Assembly (NCBI GenBank): GCA_025451775.1
Contig: JANWJU010000032.1
Span: 1-36,324, forward strand
Length of the DNA stretch: 36,324 bases
Reading direction: 5' to 3'
Origin: Terriglobales bacterium
GTDB taxonomy: Bacteria > Acidobacteriota > Terriglobia > Terriglobales > SCQP01
How positions within the stretch are numbered: position 1 is the first letter of the stretch; every line of letters starts with the position of its first letter. The position numbers and the translations under genes are program-made. A model generated the notes under the pieces. That model was not told the DNA's origin, searched no databases, and worked only from the letters and a program-made list of their open reading frames with translations. Positions 7,117 through 16,093 of the stretch are shown one piece after another.

Positions 7117-8133
7117 ATGGTCATTGGTTTGACAGGCAACAACGGTTCCGGCAAGACCATGCTGGCGGAGCATCTTAAGGCCGCCGGGTTCTACTACCTC
7201 TCGCTGTCGGACGAGATCCGCGCGGAACTGGAGGCCGAAGGCGTGGCGCCCACGCGCGAGCACATGATCGAGCGCGGCAACGCGCTGCGCCGCCAGTTTG
7301 GCCGCGCCGTGCTGGCCGAGCGCACTCGGGCCCGCATCCGCGACGAGCGTAACTACGCGGTGGATTCCATCCGCCATCCCGACGAGGTGCGGGCGCTGCG
7401 GCAGATCCCGGGCTTCCATCTGCTGCACGTCGAGGCGCCGCTCGAGGTCCGCTACCGGCGCGCGGTCGAGCGCGGGGACGCCCGCGTGCCCAAGAGCTTC
7501 GAGCAGTTCGTGGCGCTGGAGAAGCAAGAGCAGGAGGGCGTCGATCCCGAGGCCCAGAACCTGCCCGCCTGCGCCGCGCTGGCCGATGCCACCGTGGTCA
7601 ACGACGGCAGCGTGGAGCAACTTGTGGCCCGCGCCGAGGAGGCCATCCGGGGCTGGCTGCGGGACGGCGCCCGCCACGATGACCGTCCCGGCTGGGACGA
7701 GTACTTCATGCGCATCGCCCGCATCGTTTCGCTGCGCAGCAACTGCGTCAAGCGCAAGGTGGCGGCCATCATCGTCCGCGACCGGCGCATCATCTCCACC
7801 GGCTACAATGGCACGCCGCGCGGGGTGGCCAACTGCAACCAGGGCGGCTGTCCGCGCTGCAACGGGCTGGCGGCCAGCGGCACCCGCCTCGATGAGTGCG
7901 TTTGCTCCCACGGCGAGGAGAACGCCATCGTGCAGGCCTCCTACCACGGCATCGCCATCAAGGATGGGGTGCTGTACACCACCATGTCGCCCTGCCTGCA
8001 GTGTACAAAGATGATCATCAACGCTGGGATCCGCGAGGTGATTTACAACGCCGATTACCCGCTGGCAGAGACGTCCAAACGCATCCTGGCCGAAGCGGGC
8101 GTGCTGCTGCGCCAGCTGGATTTGGGCGACTAA
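7117..8133 (+). CDS. P-loop kinase-like domain fused to deoxycytidylate deaminase
   Basis: 338 residues in two domains. Residues 1-185 are a nucleoside-kinase/dephospho-CoA-kinase-like P-loop domain, with Walker A GNNGSGKT at 7-14, a DEIRAELEAEG segment, and RYRRAVERGD lid-like residues. Residues from about 190 are a zinc deaminase of the dCMP type: GYNGTPRG, the zinc ligands CSHGEENA near 263-270 and SPCLQC near 291-296, plus a CNQGGCPRCNG loop. dCMP deaminases make dUMP for dTTP synthesis. The same domain order occurs in yeast Dcd1-like proteins and in antiphage dCTP deaminases (AvcD), which are much longer. Housekeeping and defence roles cannot be separated from sequence. A toxin-antitoxin pair is divergent upstream. 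Confidence 0.85.
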   Translation: MVIGLTGNNGSGKTMLAEHLKAAGFYYLSLSDEIRAELEAEGVAPTREHMIERGNALRRQFGRAVLAERTRARIRDERNYAVDSIRHPDEVRALRQIPGFHLLHVEAPLEVRYRRAVERGDARVPKSFEQFVALEKQEQEGVDPEAQNLPACAALADATVVNDGSVEQLVARAEEAIRGWLRDGARHDDRPGWDEYFMRIARIVSLRSNCVKRKVAAIIVRDRRIISTGYNGTPRGVANCNQGGCPRCNGLAASGTRLDECVCSHGEENAIVQASYHGIAIKDGVLYTTMSPCLQCTKMIINAGIREVIYNADYPLAETSKRILAEAGVLLRQLDLGD

Positions 8134-8153
8134 CGGCTCCGGACGGCTCCGGG

Positions 8154-8173
8154 CCACCCCCTATTAGGGGTGG
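8154..8173 (+). terminator. Possible terminator hairpin after the deaminase gene
   Basis: CCACCCC-CTATTA-GGGGTGG gives a perfect seven-pair stem 20 bases after the stop. No T-run follows, so a rho-independent function is uncertain. Confidence 0.4.
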
Positions 8174-8254
8174 AGCGGGGGGTGGGCCCTCCAGACTTGC
8201 CGGTTTCGTGTAAGCTAAGGTCGCGCGGCATTGGCGGCGCATGGAGAGGACAGC

Positions 8255-8623
8255 TTGAAGAGTATTTTTGTCGGCAACTTGGCGTTCGGGACCAGCGAGG
8301 ATGAGCTGCGGTCCGCGTTTGAAACCCATGGCACGGTGAACCGGGTCAGTATCATGATGGATCGCGAGACGGGGCGCTCGCGCGGCTTTGCCTTCGTCGA
8401 GATGGCCAACGACGAGGAAGCCGCCGCCGCCATCGCTGCCGTCAACGGCAGCAGCGTGGGCGGACGCGCGCTCAACGTCAACGAAGCCCGCCCCCGCCCC
8501 GAGCGCCCCGCCGGCGGCTACGCCAGCCGCGGCCCCAGCGTGGGCAGCGGTGGCGGCGGTCGCGGCCGTAACGACGACGACTACCGCGGCCACGTCCGCC
8601 AACCCCGCGAACCCCGCTGGTAA
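8255..8623 (+). CDS. Bacterial RRM-type RNA-binding protein
   Basis: 122 residues: one RNA recognition motif with RNP2 IFVGNLAF (residues 4-11) and RNP1 RGFAFVEM, ending VGGRALNVNEARP. A glycine/arginine-rich tail follows (GSGGGGRGRNDDD). Such proteins occur in cyanobacteria, Acidobacteria and others, often cold-induced, and act on mRNA. The TTG at 8255 follows a GGAGAGGA ribosome site and gives the standard N-terminus; a TTG at 8231 lacks one. Nothing ties it to its neighbours. Confidence 0.88.
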   Translation: MKSIFVGNLAFGTSEDELRSAFETHGTVNRVSIMMDRETGRSRGFAFVEMANDEEAAAAIAAVNGSSVGGRALNVNEARPRPERPAGGYASRGPSVGSGGGGRGRNDDDYRGHVRQPREPRW

Positions 8624-9087
8624 AGGCGCGGCAGCCGACTTGGCGGAGGTGCGCTCGATTAGGCGCTCCCGTTGGCCGCTCGGCGTGCATAGTCCTTGAC
8701 CGCAGGGACCCAAGCTGTCGTCGCGGGGGAGAGATTGCGTCCCTGTTGCCTCGACGTCAGAGCGGCCATTGGCAGCGGCTTGCCACGCGGCACCACTGCA
8801 TCAATCGGGCCGCGTGCAGCGATGGTTTTTGCTTGACCTGAAGGGCGAAAATCTTTAATCTCGTTGTTTGCTAGTTAACACTGGATGTGTTTGAGGGGAA
8901 CGGGCGCCGAATTGTTATTCCCGGTTTCATTGAGCAGTTGGCACCTCATTCCTTAAATTCATATTCTTCGTGTTCGCCGCAATAGCGGCCGGGCCCCGAC
9001 ACCATCGAGTGTGCTGGCATTCTGCCACCGGACTTTTAGGTCTTGGCTGACGTCCGCTCGAGGTGTGCGCGGTTTTGGGCTCGCAAC
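8624..9087. other. Long intergenic region upstream of the respiratory operon
   Basis: No supported gene in 464 bases. Positions 8653-8676 resemble the core of repeat family 1. A good sigma-70 promoter lies at 8833-8861. The A+T content from about 8820 to 8970 is higher than around it, as expected of a control region. The leader from the promoter to actA would be about 220 bases, long enough for post-transcriptional control, but no known riboswitch is recognised. Confidence 0.55.
8833..8861 (+). promoter_or_regulatory. Putative sigma-70 promoter of the act-cox operon
   Basis: TTGACC (8833-8838), a 17-base spacer and TAATCT (8856-8861). It is the best promoter-like sequence upstream of the 13-kb respiratory operon. 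Confidence 0.5.
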
Positions 9088-9663
9088 ATGAGACAACATT
9101 GGCGTTTGACGCTGATCGTGGTCGTGCTCCTGGGTTTTGGCTGTTGGAAACTGCTGGGCATGGGCGAAAACGTGGGTTATTCGCCGGTGCAGCCGATTCC
9201 ATTCAGCCACAAGCTGCACGCCGGCGATAACCATATTCCATGCCAGTACTGCCACGCGGGCGTGGAACGGTCACGGCTGGCGCCGATTCCGGCGCTCAAC
9301 GTCTGCATGGGCTGCCACGCCGTGGTGGACAACGGCGCTGCTCCCATTAAAGAGGTAGCGGCGGCGTATGCGGCGCTGAAGCCAATCGAATTTGTCCGCG
9401 TCTACGACCTGCCGCAGTTCGTCTACTTCCAGCACCGCTGGCACATCGCCGCCGGCATCACCTGCCAGACCTGCCACGGGCAGGTGCAGAACATGGACCA
9501 GGTCAGCCAGGTGACGCAGTGGACGATGGCGGAGTGCCTCAACTGCCACCGCAACGATAACCTCCTGCCCGGCCCCGGTGACAACGGCTACCACCGCGAC
9601 CCGGCCACCTTCCACGACCGGCCGGCGAACGCGCCGCAGGATTGCAATGTCTGCCATAACTAA
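9088..9663 (+). CDS. actA: Alternative complex III subunit ActA, pentahaem cytochrome c
   Basis: 191 residues with one N-terminal membrane helix (about 7-24) and five CxxCH haem sites at residues 52-56, 73-77, 126-130, 150-154 and 186-190. ActA is the periplasmic multihaem subunit of alternative complex III, which oxidises menaquinol and passes electrons to cytochrome c or directly to an oxidase. The PIPFSHKLHAGDNHIPCQYC region is typical of the cytochrome c7/NrfH-like group that includes ActA. The ATG at 9088 is chosen over the TTG at 9043 because it leaves a normal signal anchor. First gene of the operon. Confidence 0.92.
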   Translation: MRQHWRLTLIVVVLLGFGCWKLLGMGENVGYSPVQPIPFSHKLHAGDNHIPCQYCHAGVERSRLAPIPALNVCMGCHAVVDNGAAPIKEVAAAYAALKPIEFVRVYDLPQFVYFQHRWHIAAGITCQTCHGQVQNMDQVSQVTQWTMAECLNCHRNDNLLPGPGDNGYHRDPATFHDRPANAPQDCNVCHN

Positions 9664-9666
9664 TAA

Positions 9667-9750
9667 TGGGCGCGGGCCCCAGCGCGGCTTCGCCGCGCGC
9701 CCCGCTTGTGCTCGCGCAGGCTTGGGGGCCCCCGAGCCCCAAGCCGGCGC
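9667..9750 (-). repeat. 84-bp structured repeat, family 2, copy 1 (intergenic)
   Basis: Read on the minus strand it matches 24560-24643 over exactly 84 bases without gaps, 72 identical by hand count. Two hairpins are visible: one around a GGCTTGGG/CCCAAGCC stem, one around GCGCGGC-GAA-GCCGCGC. It lies between actA and actB. Confidence 0.8.
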
Positions 9751-9813
9751 TGCGCGGATCGGGCGCGGGCCCCGCCGGGGTGGATCGGGTCTAGGCAAGG
9801 TAGGAACGGCTTC

Positions 9814-12800
9814 ATGAGTAAAAAATATTGGACGACGATGGAGGACCTGCGAGCCGACCCGGAGGTCGAGAAGCTGCGCAAGGAGGAGTTCCGCGCCAAG
9901 CCGCAGGAGTACTTCGACGCCCAGGCCAAGGGCGGCCTCAAATTCGGACGGCGCGACTTCATGAAGTGGTCGACCGGGGCGCTGGCGCTGGCCTCGACCG
10001 CCTGCGCGCGCAAACCCACGCAGAAGATCATCCCCTACGCCCAGCAGCCGCCCGAGATCACCCCCGGCGTGCCGGTCTACTACGCTTCCACCTGCCGCGA
10101 GTGTTCGGCCGCCTGCGGCATCGTGCTGACCACGCATGAGGGCCGGCCCACCAAGGTCGAGGGCAATCCGCTGCATCCGCTCAACCGCGGTACGGTATGT
10201 CCGCGCGGGCAAGCCTCGCTGCACAATCTCTACGATCCCGACCGCCTGCGTTCGCCCGTGCGCTTGGAGCGCGTGCATAGCCTGCGGGGGTTGGTGGGCA
10301 CCGAGGCGCCGCCGCCGGAGCACCTCTGGGTGCCGACCAACGTGTGGAATGAAGCCTGGAACCTGCGCGACAATATCCATCCCATCAAGCGGCAGATGAA
10401 AGCGGTGGAGTGGTTGACGGCGGATCTGGAGATCAGCCACCGGCTGATGGCCGCGGGCAACCGCGCGGTGCTGCTCACCGGCACCATCCACGGCCCGGCG
10501 CGGACGGCGCTGCTGGCGGATTTCCTCGGCATTTACGCGGGAATGCGGCGCGTGGTCTACGACTCCATCAACCAGGATGCGCTGGCCGCCGGCCAGCAGG
10601 CGGCGTACGGCGCCCCAGCGGCGGCCAATACCACGCCCCGCTATTTCTATGACCGCGCCGAGATGGTGGTGACCTTCGGTGACGATCCTATAGGCGCTGG
10701 CATCTCGCGCCAGGAATACTCCTACGGATTTGGGCATCAGCGCAAGGTCCGGGACGCGGAGGCGCCAGGACGGGTGCGCATGTCGCGCGTGGTGGTGTTC
10801 GAGCCCGCGCTGAGCCTGGTCGGCAACAGCGCCGATACGCGCTACCTGATTCCGCCCTCGCAATTGTTGACGGTGGCCATGGGGTTGGCACACCAGTTGG
10901 TGCTGGTGGACAAGCGCTCCGCCTTCGCTAACGATGCCACCGTGGCCAAAGCCCTGCAGGCGTTCGATCCGGCGACGGTGGAGAGCCAGGCCGGACTCAA
11001 ACCCGGCACCCTCGCCACCGTGGCCGGCGAGCTGTGGCAACAGCGCGGCAAGAGCATCGTTCGTGGCGGCGGCATGGCCGGCGCCACCGAAGATGCGGCC
11101 ATGCTGGAGACGGCGGCCGCGTTCCTGAACTCGGTGCTGGGCAACGAGGGCGCGACCGTGGACGGCACGGGCAGCCCCAGCCTGCAGGCCCAGGGCAGCG
11201 ACGCCGCCATGCTGGCGCTGGTCGATGATATGAACCAGGGCAAGGTCGATACCTTGCTGGTGTACGGTTCCAACCCGGCCTATACGCTGCCGGGCGCGGT
11301 GGGCTTTTTGGAGGCGCTGGCCAAGGTGCCGCACGTCTACGTGGTCGCCGACCGCCTGGACGAAACCGCGCAGCTCTCCGACATGGTGCTGCCGCTGTTG
11401 CACGGTTTGGAGAGCTGGGGCGATGCCGAGCCCCAAGCCGGGCTGTACAGCATTGTTCAGCCCACCATCGAGCCGCTGTTCGGCGGCCGCAGCTTCGAGG
11501 ACGTGCTCATCAACTTGGCGTATTTGAACCCGGCCGGCGCGGCCAAGTTCAAGGCGGGTCCGGGGCCGGTAGCCCCGGTGGCGCCGCCCGCACCCGCCGT
11601 CACCGCCGCCGCCGCGGCGGTGACGGCTCCGGCAGTGACGGCTCCCAAGACGGCTAACACCGCCAAGGCCGCGGCCAAACCGGCGGCCGCGCCCGCAACG
11701 GCGGCGGCCGCCGCGGCGGCCTCGCCCGCGCCCTCCTCCGCCCCGGTGGTGGCCGGGCCGACGAGCTTCTACGACTACCTCAAGGCTTATTGGCGTACTC
11801 AGATGTACCCCAAGTACACGCTGGCGGCGAGCTTTGACGACTTCTGGACCGGTCTGTTGCAAGAGGGTGTCTTCGACCCCGATCCAAAGCGGCAGCGGCC
11901 GGGCGCGGCCCGGACGTTTAAGCCGGCGGCGCTGGCGGGTACGCCCGCCCCGGCAACCCCGGCGGCGAAAAACAGCGAGGAACTGGAACTGGCGCTCGTC
12001 GTCAACCCCATGATGGGCGACGGCTGGTGGGCCAACAACGCGCTCTTGCAGGAGATTCCCGATCCTGTCTCCAAAAATTGCTGGGACAATTTCTTCACCA
12101 TCGCCCCCTCCACCGCCAAGCGGCTGGGACTCGAACCCGACGACAAGCGCCAGTACGCGATCGCGGAAGTCACCGTGGGCAGCCAGAAGCTGCAAGCGCC
12201 GGTGTTTGTGCAGGTGGGGGTGAACCCCGGGGTGGCGACCATTGCCGTGGGGTTTGGGCGGGAGTCGGTGGGTCAGATCGGGACCGATATTGGAGCCAAC
12301 GCTTACGCCTTGGGCCAAATCCAATCCGGCCCGAAGCCGGGGCTGTTTTTCTCCGGCGCCAAGGTCAAGCTCACCAAACAGGATGTCCCCAACTATTTGC
12401 TGGCCAGCCCGCAGGGCAACAACTACATCGACTTCAACGAAGATGAGGTGACGCCAGAGACGACGGTGGCGCCGGGCACCGCGCGCGGCGAGCGCATCAT
12501 CCGCGAAACCGATTTGGTGCAGTTGCAGGCCAACCCGCGCGCCGGCAACCCCGAGCAAGAGGCGCCGCTCAGCCTCTGGGACAACGGCGGCCCCAGCGAG
12601 CACGCCTTCCCCAACTACCACTGGGGCATGACCATCGATTTGAACTCCTGCATCGGCTGCAACGCCTGCGTGGCGGCCTGCTATGCGGAGAACAATGTGC
12701 CGGTGGTGGGCAAGGATCAGGTGTGGCGCGGCCGCGACATGGCCTGGATCCGCATCGACCGCTACTTCAGCGGCGACGAGGATAACCCCGACGTCACCCA

Positions 12801-13326
12801 GCAGCCCATGCTCTGCCAGCAGTGCGCCAACGCCGGCTGCGAGAGCGTGTGCCCGGTCATCGCCACCATCACCGACGCCGAAGGCATCAACGTGCAGGTC
12901 TATAACCGCTGCGTGGGCACGCGGTTCTGTTCGAACAATTGCATCTACAAGGTGCGGAAATTCAACTTCTTCAACTACGGCAAGGTGCGCGCCTCGCCGC
13001 TGGAGTTGGCCCTCAACCCCATGGTGACGATGCGCAGCAAGGGGGTCATGGAGAAGTGCAACTTCTGCACGCAGCGCATCCATGCCGCCCATTACAAGGC
13101 CAAGGAGCGGGGCCTGCCAGTCGAGGACGGCGACATCAAGACGGCCTGCCAGCAGACCTGTCCGTCGGAGGCGATCTACTTCGGCAACATGAACGATCCC
13201 AACTCCAAGATGATGCAGGCACGCACCCCGCGCGGCTACCGTGTGCTGGAGGACATGAATTACGAGCCCTCCATCCATTACCTGACCAAGATCCGCAACC
13301 TCGGTCAAGGAACGGACACGGCATGA
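9814..13326 (+). CDS. actB: Alternative complex III subunit ActB, molybdopterin-like and iron-sulfur protein
   Basis: 1170 residues. A twin-arginine signal (GRRDFMKW, arginines 46-47) ends in a cysteine at 64 that could be lipidated. A molybdopterin-oxidoreductase-like domain follows, with a Cx2Cx3C motif at 94-101 and a fourth cysteine at 129. A polyalanine/proline linker spans about 577-650, and a C-terminal ferredoxin domain from about 940 has several Cx2Cx2Cx3C-type clusters ([33 protein letters not shown]). In the family the Mo domain carries no cofactor and the iron-sulfur clusters form the electron path to ActA. The start follows a 150-base gap filled by an 84-bp repeat. The long linker looks like a lineage-specific insert. 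Confidence 0.93.
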   Translation: MSKKYWTTMEDLRADPEVEKLRKEEFRAKPQEYFDAQAKGGLKFGRRDFMKWSTGALALASTACARKPTQKIIPYAQQPPEITPGVPVYYASTCRECSAACGIVLTTHEGRPTKVEGNPLHPLNRGTVCPRGQASLHNLYDPDRLRSPVRLERVHSLRGLVGTEAPPPEHLWVPTNVWNEAWNLRDNIHPIKRQMKAVEWLTADLEISHRLMAAGNRAVLLTGTIHGPARTALLADFLGIYAGMRRVVYDSINQDALAAGQQAAYGAPAAANTTPRYFYDRAEMVVTFGDDPIGAGISRQEYSYGFGHQRKVRDAEAPGRVRMSRVVVFEPALSLVGNSADTRYLIPPSQLLTVAMGLAHQLVLVDKRSAFANDATVAKALQAFDPATVESQAGLKPGTLATVAGELWQQRGKSIVRGGGMAGATEDAAMLETAAAFLNSVLGNEGATVDGTGSPSLQAQGSDAAMLALVDDMNQGKVDTLLVYGSNPAYTLPGAVGFLEALAKVPHVYVVADRLDETAQLSDMVLPLLHGLESWGDAEPQAGLYSIVQPTIEPLFGGRSFEDVLINLAYLNPAGAAKFKAGPGPVAPVAPPAPAVTAAAAAVTAPAVTAPKTANTAKAAAKPAAAPATAAAAAAASPAPSSAPVVAGPTSFYDYLKAYWRTQMYPKYTLAASFDDFWTGLLQEGVFDPDPKRQRPGAARTFKPAALAGTPAPATPAAKNSEELELALVVNPMMGDGWWANNALLQEIPDPVSKNCWDNFFTIAPSTAKRLGLEPDDKRQYAIAEVTVGSQKLQAPVFVQVGVNPGVATIAVGFGRESVGQIGTDIGANAYALGQIQSGPKPGLFFSGAKVKLTKQDVPNYLLASPQGNNYIDFNEDEVTPETTVAPGTARGERIIRETDLVQLQANPRAGNPEQEAPLSLWDNGGPSEHAFPNYHWGMTIDLNSCIGCNACVAACYAENNVPVVGKDQVWRGRDMAWIRIDRYFSGDEDNPDVTQQPMLCQQCANAGCESVCPVIATITDAEGINVQVYNRCVGTRFCSNNCIYKVRKFNFFNYGKVRASPLELALNPMVTMRSKGVMEKCNFCTQRIHAAHYKAKERGLPVEDGDIKTACQQTCPSEAIYFGNMNDPNSKMMQARTPRGYRVLEDMNYEPSIHYLTKIRNLGQGTDTA

Positions 13327-13423
13327 GCCGCCGCGCGCGGCAGCGGCTGCTGCAGTGGGGGGGCTCGCCCAGGCGCTCCCGCTGGTCGCCTGGCCGTCGA
13401 GGTCCGGGGGCAAGGGAACAGGC
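13327..13423. other. Short gap between actB and actC with a repeat-family-1-like core
   Basis: Positions 13362-13390 read GGCTCGCCCAGGCGCTCCCG then CTGGTCGCC, close to the start of repeat copies A and B but lacking an internal piece. This is one of the few larger gaps in the respiratory operon. Confidence 0.45.
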
Positions 13424-14845
13424 ATGAGCGACGAAATCACAGAACACCCGCCGCAAACGCGGCATTCCCAGGCGATGACGGCCGAGCCGCCCATCTACCG
13501 GGCCGACTTGACCCTCACCCAGGTCAACAAGGACATCACCGCCGCCATTTTCCGCCGCCCCAACGCCTACTGGTTTGCGGGCATGTTCGTCGCCTCCTGC
13601 TGTCTGGCGCTGGGGGCGGTGGTGGTCTGGATCCAGTTGCACGTCGGCATGGGCGTGCTGGGCCTGAAGCGGCCGGGGATGTGGGGCACCTACATCGTCG
13701 ACTTCGTTTTCTGGGTCGGTATTGCCCACGCTGGCACGCTGATCTCGGCCATTCTGTTCCTGTTCCGGCAGCGCTGGCGCACCGCCATCAACCGCTCGGC
13801 CGAGGCCATGACCATTTTTGCCGTCATGTGCGCCGGGCTGTTCCCGCTGCTGCACATCGGCCGCACGCTGATCGCCTACTGGCTGATCCCCTATCCCAAC
13901 TCCCGGCACCTGTGGGTGAACTTCCGCTCGCCGCTGATCTGGGACGTGTTCGCGGTCTCTACCTACACCATCATCTCCCTGCTGTTCTGGTACCAAGGGA
14001 TGATCCCGGATCTGGCCACGGTGCGGGACATGCACCCCAAGCCGTTTGCCCGCAAGGTGTACGGCATCTTCTCCCAGCGCTGGAAGGGCACGGCGCGCGA
14101 CTGGCACCACTACGAAGCCGCCTATGGCCTCTTCGCCGCCATCGCCACCCCCTTGGTGCTGTCGGTGCACAGCGTGGTTTCCAGCGATTTCGCGGTGTCC
14201 TCGATTCCGGGCTGGCACGACACCATCTTTCCGCCCTACTTCGTGGCGGGCGCGATCTTTAGCGGCTTCGCCATGGTGATCACGGTGCTCACCGTGGTGC
14301 GCAAGGCGTTCAACCTGGAGGATTACCTCACCATCGACCACATGGAGCTGATGGCCAAGATCATCCTGGCCACCTCGATGATCGTCAGCTACGGCTATAT
14401 CGTCGAGGTCTTCATGGCGTGGTACAGCGAGAATCCGGTCGAGAACCACATCTATATCTGGATACGATTCTTCGGTCCCTACCTGTGGGCGGGCTGGACC
14501 ATCGTGTTCTGCAACTGCATCGCGCCGCTGATTTTCTGGTTCCGCTTCGCGCGCCGCAACATGGTGATCCTGTTCATCGCCAGCATCGTCATCAATATCG
14601 GCATGTGGTTCGAGCGCTACGTGATCATCGTGACCTCGTTGTCGCAGGACTTCATCCCCACCAACTGGCGCTACTTCGCCCCCACCATCTACGACATCGG
14701 GACATTTATAGGATCGCTGGGGCTATTTTTCACCATGTTCATGCTATTCGCCCGCTTTGTGCCGGTCATCGCCATATCCGAGGTCAAGAGCGTGTTGCGC
14801 GAGCCGGTGGGCGAGCGCGCCGCATTGGAGGAGAGCCATGCCTAG
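13424..14845 (+). CDS. actC: Alternative complex III subunit ActC, NrfD-like membrane protein
   Basis: 473 residues with about ten membrane helices. The N-terminal [20 protein letters not shown] leads into the NrfD-like helical bundle, and [17 protein letters not shown] is the conserved segment that carries the quinol-site histidine in this family. ActC and ActF are the two NrfD-type subunits that bind menaquinol and are thought to help move protons. The ATG at 13424 is chosen by alignment with the usual N-terminus; the in-frame GTG at 13355 lies in repeat sequence. The stop overlaps actD by eight bases. Confidence 0.92.
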   Translation: MSDEITEHPPQTRHSQAMTAEPPIYRADLTLTQVNKDITAAIFRRPNAYWFAGMFVASCCLALGAVVVWIQLHVGMGVLGLKRPGMWGTYIVDFVFWVGIAHAGTLISAILFLFRQRWRTAINRSAEAMTIFAVMCAGLFPLLHIGRTLIAYWLIPYPNSRHLWVNFRSPLIWDVFAVSTYTIISLLFWYQGMIPDLATVRDMHPKPFARKVYGIFSQRWKGTARDWHHYEAAYGLFAAIATPLVLSVHSVVSSDFAVSSIPGWHDTIFPPYFVAGAIFSGFAMVITVLTVVRKAFNLEDYLTIDHMELMAKIILATSMIVSYGYIVEVFMAWYSENPVENHIYIWIRFFGPYLWAGWTIVFCNCIAPLIFWFRFARRNMVILFIASIVINIGMWFERYVIIVTSLSQDFIPTNWRYFAPTIYDIGTFIGSLGLFFTMFMLFARFVPVIAISEVKSVLREPVGERAALEESHA

Positions 14846-15359
14846 CAAATACCGTCCTCCGGCCGTGCTGGCGCTGTTCCTGGATCCGCAAAAGCTCCTG
14901 GACGCGGTCAAGGCCGTGAAGGACAAGGGCTACCGCGGCCTGGACGCCTATACACCCTACCCGGTGCATGGCCTTTCGGAGGCGCTGGGCCTGAAGATCA
15001 GTTGGATGCCGCGCGTCACCAAAACCGGGTTCTTCGTGGGCGCCGGGCTGGGCTTCACCCTCGAAGCCTGGACGATGGCCTGGGCGTGGCCGCTGAACAT
15101 CGCGGGCAAGCCCTTCATCTCGGTGCCCGCCTACATGCCGGTGACGTTCGAGAGCGGTATTTTGATCGCCGGTATCTCGACCTTCTGTGCCGTGCTGATC
15201 GCGGCGCGGCTGCGTCCGGCACCCAATTTCCACAATATCGACGACAGCATCACCAACGACCGGTTTGGACTCTATGTGCCGGTGCGGCCCTATGAATCCG
15301 GCAACGTGCAGACGTTGCTCAAGGAGCTAGGCGCCGAGGAGGTCCGCGACCTTGCGTAA
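14838..15359 (+). CDS. actD: Alternative complex III subunit ActD (DUF3341)
   Basis: 173 residues with two membrane helices (about 60-80 and 98-118). The opening ([20 protein letters not shown], then [20 protein letters not shown]) is the signature of DUF3341, the ActD subunit that anchors the complex on its cytoplasmic face. The ending, [13 protein letters not shown] then [10 protein letters not shown], is also typical. It overlaps actC by eight bases and actE by eight, so translation is coupled on both sides. Confidence 0.93.
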   Translation: MPSKYRPPAVLALFLDPQKLLDAVKAVKDKGYRGLDAYTPYPVHGLSEALGLKISWMPRVTKTGFFVGAGLGFTLEAWTMAWAWPLNIAGKPFISVPAYMPVTFESGILIAGISTFCAVLIAARLRPAPNFHNIDDSITNDRFGLYVPVRPYESGNVQTLLKELGAEEVRDLA

Positions 15360-16062
15360 ACCAGTTGCCAGTTGCCAGTTGCCAGTTGCCAGCTGGCGCA
15401 TCCTCGCCGTGGGGTTGGCCGGCATCGCCCTGAGCCTCGCCCTGGCGGGCTGCGCCGGGCCGGGCAAGACCACCCACACCGAGATCGAGTACCAGCCCCA
15501 GATGTACAAGCAAGAGTACGTGCAGGCGCTGGGCACCGACAACGTCAACCCCGATCTGCCCGCCATGCGGACGCCGCCCGCGGGTACGGTGCCGGTGGAC
15601 TACACGCCCTTTCCGCAAGATTCCGACGTCACTGGCCTGGATCAACTGGTGAACCCGCTGCCCACCACGCCGCAGGTGCTGCTTAAGGGCCAGCAGATCT
15701 TCGATACCTACTGCATCGTCTGCCACGGAGCGCGGGCGGACGGGCTGGGCTACATCGTTCCCAAGATGACGCAGCCGCCACCGTTGATTGCGGGTGCGCC
15801 GCTGGAATTCAGCGACGGCCGCATCTTCACCATCATCACCCAGGGACTCGGCAACATGCCCTCCTACCAGACCGAGTTGGAGCCGGCTGAGCGCTGGGCG
15901 GTGATTCATTACGTCCGCGTGCTGCAGCGCGCCGCCAACCCCACGCCCGCCGACCTGGCGCAGGCGCAAAAACAGGGCATGGATTTCTCCCACGATTACC
16001 CGCCCGCCGAGGGACCCACGGGCCCCATCCCCGGCGTGGACGCCATCCCGCACAACCAATGA
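15352..16062 (+). CDS. actE: Alternative complex III subunit ActE, monohaem cytochrome c lipoprotein
   Basis: 236 residues. A lipoprotein signal ends in LALAGC (cysteine at about 34). One haem site, CIVCH, lies near residue 124, with the likely methionine ligand in GLGNMPSY. ActE carries electrons from the ActA side to the oxidase. The start is a TTG at 15352 with AGGAGG nine bases upstream, inside the actD 3' end. Directly after the start, codons 4-14 consist of four perfect copies of the heptamer CAGTTGC. The repeat provides a TTG in every frame, so the exact start could differ, and a change in copy number would shift the frame. Confidence 0.9.
   Translation: MRKPVASCQLPVASWRILAVGLAGIALSLALAGCAGPGKTTHTEIEYQPQMYKQEYVQALGTDNVNPDLPAMRTPPAGTVPVDYTPFPQDSDVTGLDQLVNPLPTTPQVLLKGQQIFDTYCIVCHGARADGLGYIVPKMTQPPPLIAGAPLEFSDGRIFTIITQGLGNMPSYQTELEPAERWAVIHYVRVLQRAANPTPADLAQAQKQGMDFSHDYPPAEGPTGPIPGVDAIPHNQ
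15362..15389 (+). repeat. Heptanucleotide tandem repeat (CAGTTGC)4 in the actE signal-peptide codons
   Basis: Four perfect seven-base units, followed by a decayed fifth (CAGCTGG). Two further units of the same heptamer, with decayed flanks, occur at 3664-3679 in the signal-peptide codons of the GH50-like gene. Confidence 0.9.
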
Positions 16063-16093
16063 CCACGGGCAAGTAACCAGGGGCAACGCCAAT

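Noticed and set aside
12900-13200. ActB as a catalytic molybdenum enzyme
   Set aside because: Operon context with actA and actC-F identifies it as the complex III subunit, whose molybdopterin-like domain carries no cofactor in known structures.
9271-13494. A 1407-codon open frame on the minus strand opposite actB
   Set aside because: It mirrors actB codon structure, has low-complexity His/Gly/Arg-rich sequence with no domain, and runs past both ends of a clearly real gene. Such antisense frames are common at this GC content.
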